17,687 nt of DNA, taken from Diplocarpon mali (lineage: Eukaryota > Ascomycota > Leotiomycetes > Helotiales > Drepanopezizaceae). The notes below the pieces were generated by a model. It saw only the letters and a list, made by a program, of their open reading frames with translations. It made no database searches and was not told the origin of the DNA. Below, piece by piece: positions 9,237 to 17,687 of this stretch (its first letter is position 1; every line of letters begins with the position of its first letter). A program made the translations under genes and the position numbers. The stretch lies in assembly GCA_024741835.1 (NCBI GenBank), contig JAENRP010000568.1, positions 1-17,687 on the forward strand, written 5' to 3'.

Positions 9237-9249
9237 TAGTTATAAGCCC
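9237..9249 (+). other. Primer-binding-site-like sequence, half-tRNA(iMet) type
   Basis: TAGTTATAAGCCC shares TTATAAGCCC with the primer site of element A and, allowing G>A changes and one missing G, resembles the complement of the initiator tRNA anticodon arm. It lies 4 bases downstream of the left repeat, the position expected if that repeat is an LTR. Confidence 0.4.
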
Positions 9250-9576
9250 TATAAGCGCAGCGATAATTCTTTTCGCATTCCTCTTGCGCAAGGTTTAGCC
9301 GACGTTTCTCGCTTCGAAGTTCTATTAGTAAACCACTTTTCAAATTCTTAGCAATAATTATACTCGGTTTCGATTGTATCGATAGAAGTTTCGATAGGTT
9401 TGAGTAAAAAGACGTCCGATAGCCGTCCGACGTATAGCCGAAGAAAAATGCATTCCGGCCTTCCGACTACCTATTTCCTATTAGCTTAGCGGTCTATGCG
9501 CCACATTTACGCTACTATAGACTAGGCTAGTACTTAGGCCGTCGGAAAAACAGTTCTTCCGGCGACCTAGGGGGTA

Positions 9577-9655
9577 TATTATATAGAAAATAGGCTAAAT
9601 ATGCTAGTACGCGCCCTAAGGTGTGGATTCACATTTTGGCCGAGCGGTATTATGC
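9577..9655 (+). repeat. Direct repeat, right copy
   Basis: The same 63-bp core (9585-9647) is flanked by TATTATAT on the left and TATTATGC on the right, the mirror of the borders of the left copy. The GC/AT difference in the octamers is what RIP of TGCA to TATA would give. Confidence 0.93.
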
Positions 9656-9671
9656 ATAACAAACCTATACT

Positions 9672-10784
9672 ATGCAAGCCGCCCTCGCCTAATAAGTGAT
9701 AGACGACCAACTTACCACGCCTACTAGAATAGAGCAAGTAGATTTCCAATTGCTATCCGCAAGTGATATAAATAGCGACTCCGACGACTCTAATAATAAT
9801 AAAGATATTGAGCCTACTACCTTGCTATTACTAATACCACTCCTGGTGAACGATGAAATAAATGAACCTACCGCCTTGCCGACGCCGACCCCGACCCTCC
9901 TCCCCTTTAGAAATAGCGCTACCCTTAGCAAGAAGGTCCCTCTCGACTGGCTCTGCGATAAGTCAAAGAACGAGAATAATAAAAATGACCGACCTACGCC
10001 TATTAAGATAAAGAGGAATAGTACGCTAATAAAGAGGAAAGATAGTATAATAATTCGAAAGTTATAACCTAGCAAGTTAAAGCTATTAAGAAACAACCTT
10101 TAGAGATAGTTATATTAAAACATCTCCGACTAAGGTAAGACATAGGTCAACCTAAGGCCTACTAGATTTAGGGTATTAGAATAGCGCATCTAGAAGACGG
10201 TTGTAAAAGCTGCGCAGAGCGAGGAACGCCTGCTTACTAATATAAATAAAGTAGTTGCTAAGATTAAGGCTAAGGGAGGAACTTTTATATAAGGTGGATA
10301 TATGGTTTTCATTATACTATTTAAGGCAGTCGAATTCAACCGCCTATATAATAACCTTAATGAAAAATTACGCGAATTAGAGACACTATACGCAAAGCTC
10401 TAAGCCTTAAAGGACGACTATAACAAACTGCAAAGACAAGTCGCTACTTAGGCAGTTATGCAGAAGAGAAAGGCCACCCTTGCTACTATTAGTACTTCTG
10501 CTAAGCGCTAAAAGTCAAACTAGATGGATTAGCTAGAATAGATACGCGAAGGTTAATAATAATAACGCGATCTTAAAGATCTATACGATAGAAAACTGGT
10601 TAGCGCGTTCGATAATCTAAATGAGCTAGTCGAGATAGTAGTCGAGACTATTTGCGCAAAAGGAGATCTAGCGAACGAAAAGATAAAAGCCTTTATTAAT
10701 AGAGCTAAAAATAGAATTATATATAACTTTATCTAAGAGTAGGTTAAGATAAAGGCACCTTGCTTCTTAAGAGGGGGAGGGTAA
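9672..10784 (+). pseudogene. Decayed coiled-coil protein of unknown function
   Basis: I do not recognise this gene. One frame runs from an ATG at 9672 (MQAALA, then two TAA) to a TAA at 10782-10784, about 370 codons, without a frameshift but with premature TAA/TAG. The segment 9696-10067 is stop-free. The N-terminal part is acidic and Asn/Ser-rich (SDINSDSDDSNNNKD), then Pro/Thr-rich (PTALPTPTPTLLP), then basic. The middle (about 10330-10460) has heptad-like text, EFNRLYNNLNEKLRELETLY and LKDDYNKLQRQV, so it was probably a coiled coil. A basic segment and a last helical part (AFDNLNELVEIVVETI, NEKIKAFINRAKNRI) follow. It is less RIP-mutated than the copia relics. It might be an accessory protein of a mobile element, such as a coiled-coil Gag or the C-terminus of a transposase, or a captured host gene; the sequence does not decide. 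Confidence 0.5.
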
Positions 10785-11027
10785 TATTATAGTACAATTA
10801 TACCATAGTTATAACAGAAGCATAAGAACTATCAAAGTAGGTACAATAGAGATAGTAGTATAAATAGAGGCGAAACAGACTAATATAATAGATACGCCGC
10901 ACCTTTACTATACCTTTCCTTTAATAGATAGAATATAACTTGCTAGTAGAAATCGACTTCTAGAAGTCGTAGGCCGAGGAGAGCATATTAGGAAGAAGGC
11001 TTCCTACTTTATACACACTCCTTAGCT
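10785..11027 (+). promoter_or_regulatory. 5' flank of element C with TATA box and palindrome
   Basis: TATAAATA at 10859-10866, followed by GAGGCG, is a good TATA-box candidate for plus-strand transcription toward element C. At 10954-10969 lies a perfect 16-bp palindrome, CGACTTCTAGAAGTCG. The text ATAGTTATAA at about 10805 is shared with the primer-like site at 9236 and might be a worn primer site. The LTR limits of element C could not be set, since no matching copy is visible after 16500. Confidence 0.4.
10954..10969. repeat. Perfect 16-bp palindrome CGACTTCTAGAAGTCG
   Basis: The sequence is exactly self-complementary with no spacer. Short palindromes like this are often found in LTRs. It lies about 75 bases upstream of the gag reading frame of element C and kept its CpG steps while the surroundings lost CA and TG. 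Confidence 0.75.
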
Positions 11028-12740
11028 TTGAATTCTATACGATTTGGCAGCCTTGATCTCAGTGACTTTATCGACTTGTGCCTTGCTTCCGCCGTCACAT
11101 TAGATAACTTAAGTTCTTTACCTTCCCTTTTAATAATTGCATTTGCTTTTTTAATATTAATATTAGAAAATACTAAAAATATCAATTTTAAACCTTTTAC
11201 TAATCCTTTGCTTAAATCTTTTTAAACTCGTTTTAGTTACTTTAAGATTAACTTAGATTCTAAAAACTCTTTAAAATACCTTAAGCCTTATATTGGACCT
11301 AGCTCCTTTCCTACCGAAATAAATAAAGCGATAATAGCCGCCTTTAAAGCTATTATTAATCATTTTCCTTTCCTTAATTCCCTTAGTACTTCTTATTTTA
11401 CTAAAGCTAATATTATTAATTTTTTTAAATAATATAAAGAGACTTATTATAATTTCGGCATTAGATATAATAAAATAATCAATCGACTTCCTTACTACTA
11501 TAACTAAATTAGTAAAGATATTATTAAATCTTTGCTTAAGTAGAAGCTTCGCAAGTCTTAAGAACTCCTTATTCTCTTAAACTTAAATTTTAAGAATTTG
11601 ATAGATAGTAGATTTGCGATACTTTAGCTTTCTTAAAGGAGTTTATTCTTATTACTTATACTCCTAAGGAACTTAAAAACTACTATCGGACCTTCACTTA
11701 AGTATTAAATACCTTAATCGATTAGAAGATTCTTAGTAAAGTTAAAAGAGGATGCCTTTTCTTACTTAGATTATTTACTAGCCTTTGAAATAAGATTATC
11801 AAACATTCTAAGATTAATAAGCGTAATCTTATAATATACGTTTAATTTAAAGACTTCTTAGCCTTTGCCTTAAAATCAGACTTTAGCAAAAGGACTATTA
11901 AGGCAATAGAAAAGGCGAAAGAGCCTACTTCCTCTTTTATTAAAGATCTTAAAAGCCTGATATAAGAATATTTAAAGGCTTTAAAAGTTATTAAAGAAGT
12001 AAAGAGAAATCTAATAGTGATTCCCTCTACTTATAGTCTTAGCTTAAGAGTGAAATCTACTTTAAAAATCAAGGAACTTAAAGCCTAGTTTTCTAAACTC
12101 TATATTTAACATTCAGAAACTATAATTAAAGGCCTTCTTTAGGAAACTTATTATATCCTTTAGTTTAGTAATCAATAGGCTTTAAAGGGTAAAAACTAGC
12201 ATGCGAATCCTAAATACCCAAATCCAGCTTCCTTAGGGTTAAATTAGCGAGTTGCTACTTTAGAAAAGTACGATAATTATATATAATTGTATTAAAGGAA
12301 TTTTTAAATTATTAGTTTAATTTTATATAAAGCCTGGATTTTCTTTAATAAGGTCGCCTCTTAAGTTGGTTAAGGTATATATGTTTAGGATTACTTTAAA
12401 TTGTCTTTGAATTTCTTTAAATTGCGATTTTCTTTAAATTGCGATTTGATAGCTTTGCTAATTTTTAAGCTTTTGACTTATAGGCTTAGCCTAAGAGTTG
12501 TATTATTAAAGGAGGAAAAGTTTTTATTTCCTTTTTATTACGTTTACTATTGTACCTCTCTTCTTCCTTCTTTCCCTTGATATATTTCTTTAAAATCCAC
12601 TTATAAGCCTGACCTACGAGTTAAAAAAAAACCCTCTTTCCTCTTCCCTATCTTTACGACTTTAAGTACTAACCCTACTTGCACTTATTGTTTTTACAAA
12701 TAAGGATTAGTATTCTTAACTTGCAAGAGTCTTATATTCT
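11028..12740 (+). pseudogene. gag relic of copia element C
   Basis: This is Gag of a fungal LTR retrotransposon. The N-terminal part is read in one frame (codons at 0 mod 3) from about 11028 to 11570. It has few stops and the typical text FTKANIINFF..YKETYYNFGIRY, followed by ISKDIIKSLL. From about 11612 the protein continues in another frame (2 mod 3) with DTLAFLKEFILITYTPKELK, NYYRTFT.VLNTLID, then a Lys/Ala-rich helical part and YPNPASLGLN.RVATLEKYDN at about 12220-12275. A knuckle-like CTYCFYK.GLVFLTC is at 12680-12724. The start at 11028 is only where the open stretch begins (a TTG); no ATG can be defended. The frame change near 11570-11612 equals a 1-base loss or 2-base gain. Confidence 0.7.
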
Positions 12741-13079
12741 TTGCTAATAGTAGCAGGGGCTACTACTTAAGTTAATTAAAGTATATATAAAGACTTAGAA
12801 GTAGAGGATCTTATAATATAAGTTATATAATTAGCTAAGGATTAAGAAAGGGATATATATAGGACTACTATTATACTTAAAGATAGCGTATAATATTAAC
12901 TACCTATTCTATCCTTAATTAGTGAATTATCCTAGTTCTTATCTTTAAAAAGCCCGCTTATAGTACTTCTTCCCTCTTTGTCTTTAGTCTTCCCTTAGGC
13001 CTATTCTTAAGTGTTGTTCCTGCTCCATCTTATAATACGTAGTAGCGATAGCTTAGTAAGTTATTTCTTGCGCTATCTT

Positions 13080-13660
13080 TAAAAACCGATCTTCTAAGCC
13101 CTTCTTTAGGATCTCTTAAGATCTCTTTAACTTCTTAAATAACTTATATAATAGTTGCTTATAGGTTCTTTTAATTAAGGATAAGTATAGTAGTATACTT
13201 TAGACGTTTCTATTAAGATCAAAGGGCAAAGACGTAGTTATAAAGGTCCTTTAGGCCTTTAAAGTATAAGTAAAACGCTAATATAGGCTTTCTATTTGTA
13301 AAATTAGGTAAGATAATAATACTTTAGTAATCTCTTTAAAGGAAGACTCTTTTATAAACTACTAGAGATAGGTAAAAGAGGAGAGAATCGATTTAAAGCT
13401 TACTCTTACTTATATATATTAACTTAATAGAGGCGTAGAGCGAGTAGGAAAGGAGTTGATTAAACGCTCTATTAAAATTAGGATCTACGCTATGCTTTTA
13501 ATAAGCCTTTGGCCAAAGGTTATAAAGGCTACTACGTACCTTTATAATATCTCCTTACTCGCTAGGAAGAAGATGATCTTATTAAGTAAGGCTTTCTATA
13601 GTAAATTTAAATAATATTTTCAATTTTATAAGCTATTACTTATTAAATAGATAATAGCAA
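13080..13660 (+). other. Integrase domain of C, acidic residues retained
   Basis: All three positions I align to the integrase D-D-E are acidic: Asp in DLF (13120-13122), Asp in R.DNNT (13312-13314) and Glu in GVERVG (13438-13440). This contrasts with B, where two of three are lost. The interval still has premature stops (Gln/Trp positions), so the protein is dead. Confidence 0.7.
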
Positions 13661-15079
13661 GCTTAAAGCCTAACTAAAGTCGCACTTATATATATAGCAC
13701 TTGCGTATACCCTTTAATTAAAGAAAGAGAGGTAGGAAGGGACCGCCGAACCTTTAAAATTGAACTATAAGGGCACTTAAGTTATTTAATTAGATATATT
13801 ACCTTTAATATTTATAGAATTCAAGTTCCTATGCTTTAGTAAGTAATAATAACTTATAATATCGAATTTGATAAGTCTCTCTTTTAAAGTCCAAAAGCTA
13901 AGCGCGCAAATCCTATATTGCGCTAAGAATTAAAGACGACGCTTTAATTAATTAAAAAGGGAAAGAGAGCTTAGGACGCTAAGTTTAAAGGCATTTTTAA
14001 AGAATCGGAGCTTATCGCAAGGCCGAACGCAATTGCTGTAAAAGAAGCTGCTATATAAAAAGAGCTTATATTATAGATTAACGCTGCTTTATAGCCTTTA
14101 ACTAATAATATAAAAGGCCTTAACTTGAATCCAAATTCTTTAAAAGACCCGCTTAGAAACTTAAGGGTAAAAGTAAGCGAACTAGAAGCCACTTCGCTAG
14201 TTTTTAAAAAGGCAAATAGCGATTAAAGCTTAAGGGTAATAATTCCTTATAAAGGCCTTATTAAAGAAGGAACTATAGACGACTTTAAGAGAGTCTTTAA
14301 AGACGAGTTTTATAAGGCGATTGGCAGATCTTTAGCTACTATTTTATATAAGAATAAAAAGGGCTTAAAGGCTTTAAGATAAAGTCTTTAAGTATAATAG
14401 CAAGTCTTAATAAACTCTAGTAAAAGGCTAGAGGTACTACTATTAAGATCTAGGAGAAGCTTTAATAGTCTTATAAGAAGCGACTTAGTAAAAGGAGCAG
14501 GCTTTAATAATATAATATCTTAAGATATGATACTAGCTTAAAGACTTTAAGCTTAAGAACTAGAGCTATTTAAACTTTTAAAAGAACTTTTAATAATAAT
14601 AAAAATAAAAGAAGAGACTTATAAAAAAAAGCGTAAGGAAGAACTCCCTCTTTTTAAGTAAAAGAGAATAAAACACTTAAGCGTTAAGTAATAAGAGACT
14701 TTAAAAGTATATACTATTACTTTAAAGTATATACTCTTTTAAAATAATATTAATTTACTTTATTCCTTATATACGCAAGATTTTGTATTAACCTTTTAAA
14801 TAAATAAATAGATAAAGGAAGATAGGAAGGACTATTTAATAATTTATATAATTATTAAAGCTATAATTGATAGTTAGGCAAAGGATAAAGCGTAGTCTTT
14901 TAATTACTTATAATACTAAGGCTCTTTGCTAAAGCCTTCGAAAGGATGGCTAGACTTAAAGGAGTACCCTTTTAGCGAACGATTTAAGGAAAGAGGGCAC
15001 TAGGAGATTAAGAATCTAAAATCTCAAAGTTGCTAAAGAAGTATATAAAAGGACTACTTAAAGCTCTTACTAATATTAT

Positions 15080-15660
15080 TAAAATAGGTTTTTACCTATA
15101 AGGTTAATAGCTTTAGCGAGCTTTTAAAGTGCCAATTATAGTTAATTATATAAAGGGATCTTTAAAATAAAGCTTTAATTTTCTTAACCTATATAGCTAC
15201 GCTTATAGCAAGGTCTTTTAAGGTATTAATAGCACTTATCGCGTACTTTAATATAGAAGTAAAGCAGTTCGATATTATTAATATATTTGTTAATGCTTTT
15301 AAAGACCTAAGGAGTGCTTTAGTTATATGCTTCCTATTAGATGGCTTTAAGCGCCTTAATATAATAGTAGAACTAGACCGCGCACTCTATAGGTTAAAAG
15401 ACTCTTTAGCGCTATAGTATAGGAACTTCGCAGGAACGCTTAAAGGCCTTTAACTTAAGCTACTAGGCGAGGAGCCTTATATTTTTATAATAAAGGATTA
15501 TATAGTTTTTATAGCATTTTATATTAATAATATTTAAGTATTATATAAGGCCTTTAATTTAAATTAAGCGACTCATTTAATTAAAGACTTAAAGAGGGCG
15601 TACGAGCTTACTATTATAAGAGATATCTCCTAATTCCTTAAAGTAAGGATTATTTAAAAT
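15080..15660 (+). other. Reverse transcriptase domain of C, active site YINN
   Basis: The family text is clear: FLTYIATLIARSFKVLIALI, FDIINIFVNAF, ICFLLDGFKRLNIIVELDRA, LYRLKDSLAL, and GEEPYIF. The active-site block reads FYINNI at 15517-15534 where copia has F-Y-V-D-D-I, so both catalytic Asp codons are now Asn (15526-15531). This follows from two G>A changes and abolishes polymerase activity. Confidence 0.85.
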
Positions 15661-16099
15661 AAGAAGATAAAGAGGATCTTTTTAATTTATAATACCTATA
15701 TTAAGAAGATCGCTTAAAAGTTTGGAGCTAATATAAGGAAAGTGCTTAATACTTTACTATTAAAGAAGGAGTTTATTAGAAACTTAAAGTAAGCTTTATT
15801 AAAAAAGGTAAAGGAGTATTAAAAGAAAATAGGCTTTATTCTCTATATAATAATTATAATACGCTTAAACGTTGCGTTCGTAGCCTTTTAACTATCTTTC
15901 TTTTTAATTAATCTAAGCTTTAAGTACCTCTTAGCTATAGATTAGACGCTTTAATACTTATATAGTACGCGCTTTTTAAGAATTGCCTATAGCTTTAAGG
16001 CTAAGGAATACTAATTAGTTACATCTTTAAATACTTCTTTTAAAGATGATTAAAAGACTTATAGATCCTTTTAAAGATACGTCTTCTTTTTATTTAAAA

Positions 16100-16488
16100 G
16101 ACTAATTATTTAAAAAGCGAATCACTAAGCTACTATTACGCTCTCTTTTATTAAAGTAGAACTCTATAATATAGTTTCTACTATAAAGGAAATAATAGCT
16201 ATAAAACGCCTCTTTAAAGAGATTCGTATAGACTTCCTCTTTAAATAGAATATATATTACGATAATTAATAAATGATTTAGCTAATTATTATAAAGAATA
16301 AGAAGATTAAGATAAGCTTTTAATATATCGAAATTAATAATATATAGATCTATTAAAAGTATTAAAAAGGAAGCTTTTAAATAATCTACCTTTCTATTAA
16401 AAAGATATACGTAAATAGGCTTATTAAGAACCTAAACCGCTAGAAGTTTAAAAGCTTTATTTATTTATTAAACCTTTCGAGCTTTTAA
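16100..16488 (+). other. RNase H domain of C
   Basis: The text ATITLSFIKVELYNIV, then TIKEIIAIKRLFKEIRID, then NIYYDN..MI.LIIIKN matches the copia RNase H segment that in family members reads with a Glu-Ala-Glu block. Here the first Glu is Lys (IKVE at about 16150-16161). The end, KKIYVNRLIKNLNR.KFKSFI, is the usual pol C-terminus. The first stop after it is at 16486-16488. Confidence 0.82.
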
Positions 16489-16500
16489 ATAATTATTTAA

Positions 16501-16740
16501 TAATTTATACTTATTAGCAAGTAATTACTTATTATTAAAAGACTTATATTTATAAGCTCTTAATCTCTTATAATTACGTTTATTTATTTTCTTTTATAAA
16601 GCGTATTATAAAAGCTTTCCTTTTTTAAAAATATAAAATAGGTAACGTTCTTAAGCTACTATTATAAGGCGCAACCCTCTCTTAGATTCTCTTAGCTAAG
16701 GCTAAGAGCTAAGACGCTATAGCTATAAGCTTCGTACGGA
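16501..16740. other. AT-rich stretch after element C, no gene seen
   Basis: This should hold the 3' LTR of element C, but no polypurine tract with a TG start and no copy of the 10785-11027 sequence is recognisable. TG starts would be turned into TA by RIP, which may hide it. Confidence 0.3.
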
Positions 16741-17500
16741 TCTCCTTTTAAAAGAGGCCTACTAGTACTCCCTTAGCCAGAGACCTATTAGCAAATATAC
16801 TAGCGATAGTAAGGGCGATAGCAAAAGATATAGTAATAAGGGCGGCAGAGGCAAAGGCAGCAAGGGCGAAGATAGGCGCAGTAATAGCAAGGGTTAGAAA
16901 GATAAAAGGGAAGACTATAGCAGCGGCTACAATAATAAAGGCAAAGGGGATAAAAGTAGTAATAGTAGTAAGTAAAAGGAATAGGACTATAGCAAATAGG
17001 CCAGCGGCAAAGGCAAACGGGATGCTAAGAGCAAAGGAGGCAGTAGTACTACTACTCGCAAGAGTAGTAGGCCCTTTTAATACTAGGGTCTAATCGCTTC
17101 TATCTTTTAAAATTAGCTTAAAATTCGATAAGATTTGATAAACGTATTATAAAAGATTTAAAGCGTATCCTTTATTATATTAAGTAATAGTACTACTTCC
17201 TCTTTAAAGGCACTATAGGCGCAAGCTAATATAATAGCCTTTTAAAAGGCAAGGAGAAGGCCGCTAGCCTACTAATAGCTATTACTTAATATAATATAAT
17301 AAACGCAACGCGTACTAAAGGTACTATTAAAGTATTAATAATTGAGATTGCTAGTACTTTTGCGTATAATATAGCATACGCACGCGTTATTATATTCTAT
17401 TATAGGCTCTAGTATATAATACGCAGTAGGGATAGGGCTCTTAAGCGGCGGCGGCGATAGCAGCAGCAATAGGGGCAGTAGCAATAGCAGCGGCGGCTTA
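16695..17500 (+). other. Ser/Gly/Lys-rich low-complexity sequence, possibly decayed coding
   Basis: In one plus frame (2 mod 3) the region 16802-17075 reads SDSKGDSKRYSNKGGRGKGS followed by more Ser/Gly/Lys/Asp text with a few TAG/TAA, and 17444-17497 in the same frame reads SGGGDSSSNRGSSNSSGG. Both parts share frame and bias, so they could be one disordered protein such as a Gag tail. Another frame, 16752-17093, is open for 113 codons but is only Ala/Ile/Lys/Val-biased, which the GCA/AGC/GTA repetition explains. No motif gives a function. It may equally be purine-rich simple sequence. Confidence 0.35.
17361..17382. repeat. Inverted repeat TGCGTAT / ATACGCA with 8-base loop
   Basis: The arms are exact 7-mers (17361-17367 and 17376-17382). 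The left part shares the 13-mer TGCGTATAATATA with the palindrome at 8184-8202. The right side differs as if about five bases had been inserted before the closing arm. Confidence 0.6.
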
Positions 17501-17687
17501 TTACTTAGCAAGCGCTAAGATAATCGCACTAAGGTTATAACTTTTAAGGGAGCGCTAGCAACCTAGCGCAAAGTTAGTATAATATAAGGTATAAGGACTC
17601 TAAGGGTCTTACTTTGCGGGAGCAGCTAGGGCTATAATAAGCGGGAGTTCCTTTTATATTTAAAAATTATTAATATAAAGATAATAT

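Larger units (their letters stand above)
9154..9656 (+). mobile_element. Possible miniature LTR element (TRIM-like), about 500 bp
   Basis: Two copies of a 77-bp sequence in the same orientation lie 423 bases apart and bracket about 344 bases. Just inside the left copy is a sequence resembling the half-tRNA primer site (9237-9249), and just before the right copy is a G run, CTAGGGGGTA, that could serve as a polypurine tract. There is no coding capacity between them. This is the plan of a terminal-repeat retrotransposon in miniature. Against this, the LTRs would be unusually short and I see no clean 5-bp target duplication. Alternatives are a non-autonomous DNA element, or a 423-bp segmental duplication followed by divergence. 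CA and TG are frequent here, so it has escaped most RIP or is younger than its surroundings. Confidence 0.42.
11028..16500 (+). mobile_element. Ty1/copia retrotransposon C, internal region, RIP-mutated
   Basis: This is a second plus-strand copia-type element, clearly different from B in Gag, reverse transcriptase and RNase H sequence. The order is gag, protease, integrase, reverse transcriptase, RNase H. CA and TG are nearly absent (14581-14640 has neither). Unlike B, the domains fall in different frames, pointing to at least three indels. No LTR pair was found. Confidence 0.83.
12741..16500 (+). pseudogene. pol relic of copia element C (protease, integrase, RT, RNase H)
   Basis: The protease start reads IVAGATT at about 12747-12767 (0 mod 3), where the family has an Asp-Ser-Gly-Ala-Thr type motif, and the text continues with YKDLEVEDL. 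From about 13020 onward all domains are in the 1 mod 3 frame to 16486-16500. Integrase: SSKPFFRIS.DLF (about 13090-13130), SKGKDVVIKVL, SICKIR.DNNT (Asp 13312-13314), NRGVERVGKELI (Glu 13438-13440), and SLWPKVIKATTYLYN. Reverse transcriptase is about 15080-15660 and RNase H about 16100-16480. Frame changes between protease and integrase (about 12950-13020) and between gag and protease add to many TAA/TAG. Confidence 0.82.

Noticed and set aside
9689..10096. 135-codon minus-strand open frame opposite the coiled-coil frame
   Set aside because: It is the complement of the Asn/Ser/Pro-rich frame, with a Leu/Ser bias and no motif. The plus frame extends much further without a shift.
13971..14192. 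73-codon minus-strand open frame
   Set aside because: It lies within the integrase-RT linker of element C and has no recognisable content.
10930..16560. Pairing of 10940-10970 with about 16508-16540 as LTRs of element C
   Set aside because: The similarity is mostly TA-rich background. Several transversions and gaps are needed, which RIP does not explain.

Overview
The window looks like a repeat-only, AT-rich block from a filamentous ascomycete (Pezizomycotina). I found no intact host gene, tRNA, rRNA or CRISPR array. It is built of Ty1/copia LTR-retrotransposon relics that have been through repeat-induced point mutation (RIP). CpA and TpG are almost absent (none in 14581-14640, for example), TpA is very common, and CpG survives. 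When the frames are read through their stops, nearly all are TAA or TAG where Gln or Trp codons are expected, and key Asp, Glu, Gly, Cys and His codons carry G>A or C>T changes. I cannot name the species.

Layout. (A) 1-1801, minus strand: 5' end of a copia element (LTR 1642-1801, primer-binding site, leader with four 18-bp repeats, gag and the start of protease), cut by the left edge. (B) 1802 to about 7.3 kb, plus strand: a nearly full-length copia gag-pol of about 1,770 codons, in one frame except for one shift in gag, ending in a polypurine run and a TG at 7132 that may begin its 3' LTR. A ends 36 bases before the gag start of B, so A probably inserted into B and moved B's own 5' LTR beyond the left edge. 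7.3-9.15 kb: no assignable gene, with two 19-bp palindromes. 9154-9656: two 63-bp direct repeats with matching octamer borders, a primer-binding-site-like sequence and a G run, resembling a miniature LTR element (TRIM). This part still has CA and TG and is much less mutated. 9672-10784: a decayed coiled-coil reading frame of unknown function. (C) about 11.0-16.5 kb, plus strand: a second copia gag-pol of a different lineage, with several frame changes. 16.5-17.7 kb: AT-rich sequence, then purine- and GGC/AGC-rich sequence that reads as Ser/Gly/Lys-rich.

The three copia relics would have encoded Gag, aspartic protease, integrase, reverse transcriptase and RNase H for cytoplasmic particle assembly and integration. 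None can work now. Different catalytic sites are lost: A has lost its protease Asp. B has lost its protease Asp and two of three integrase acidic residues but keeps the RT Asp pair. C keeps its integrase acidic residues but its RT motif reads YINN. The most unusual parts are the paired-repeat unit at 9154-9656, the coiled-coil frame beside it, and the half-tRNA-type primer sites.
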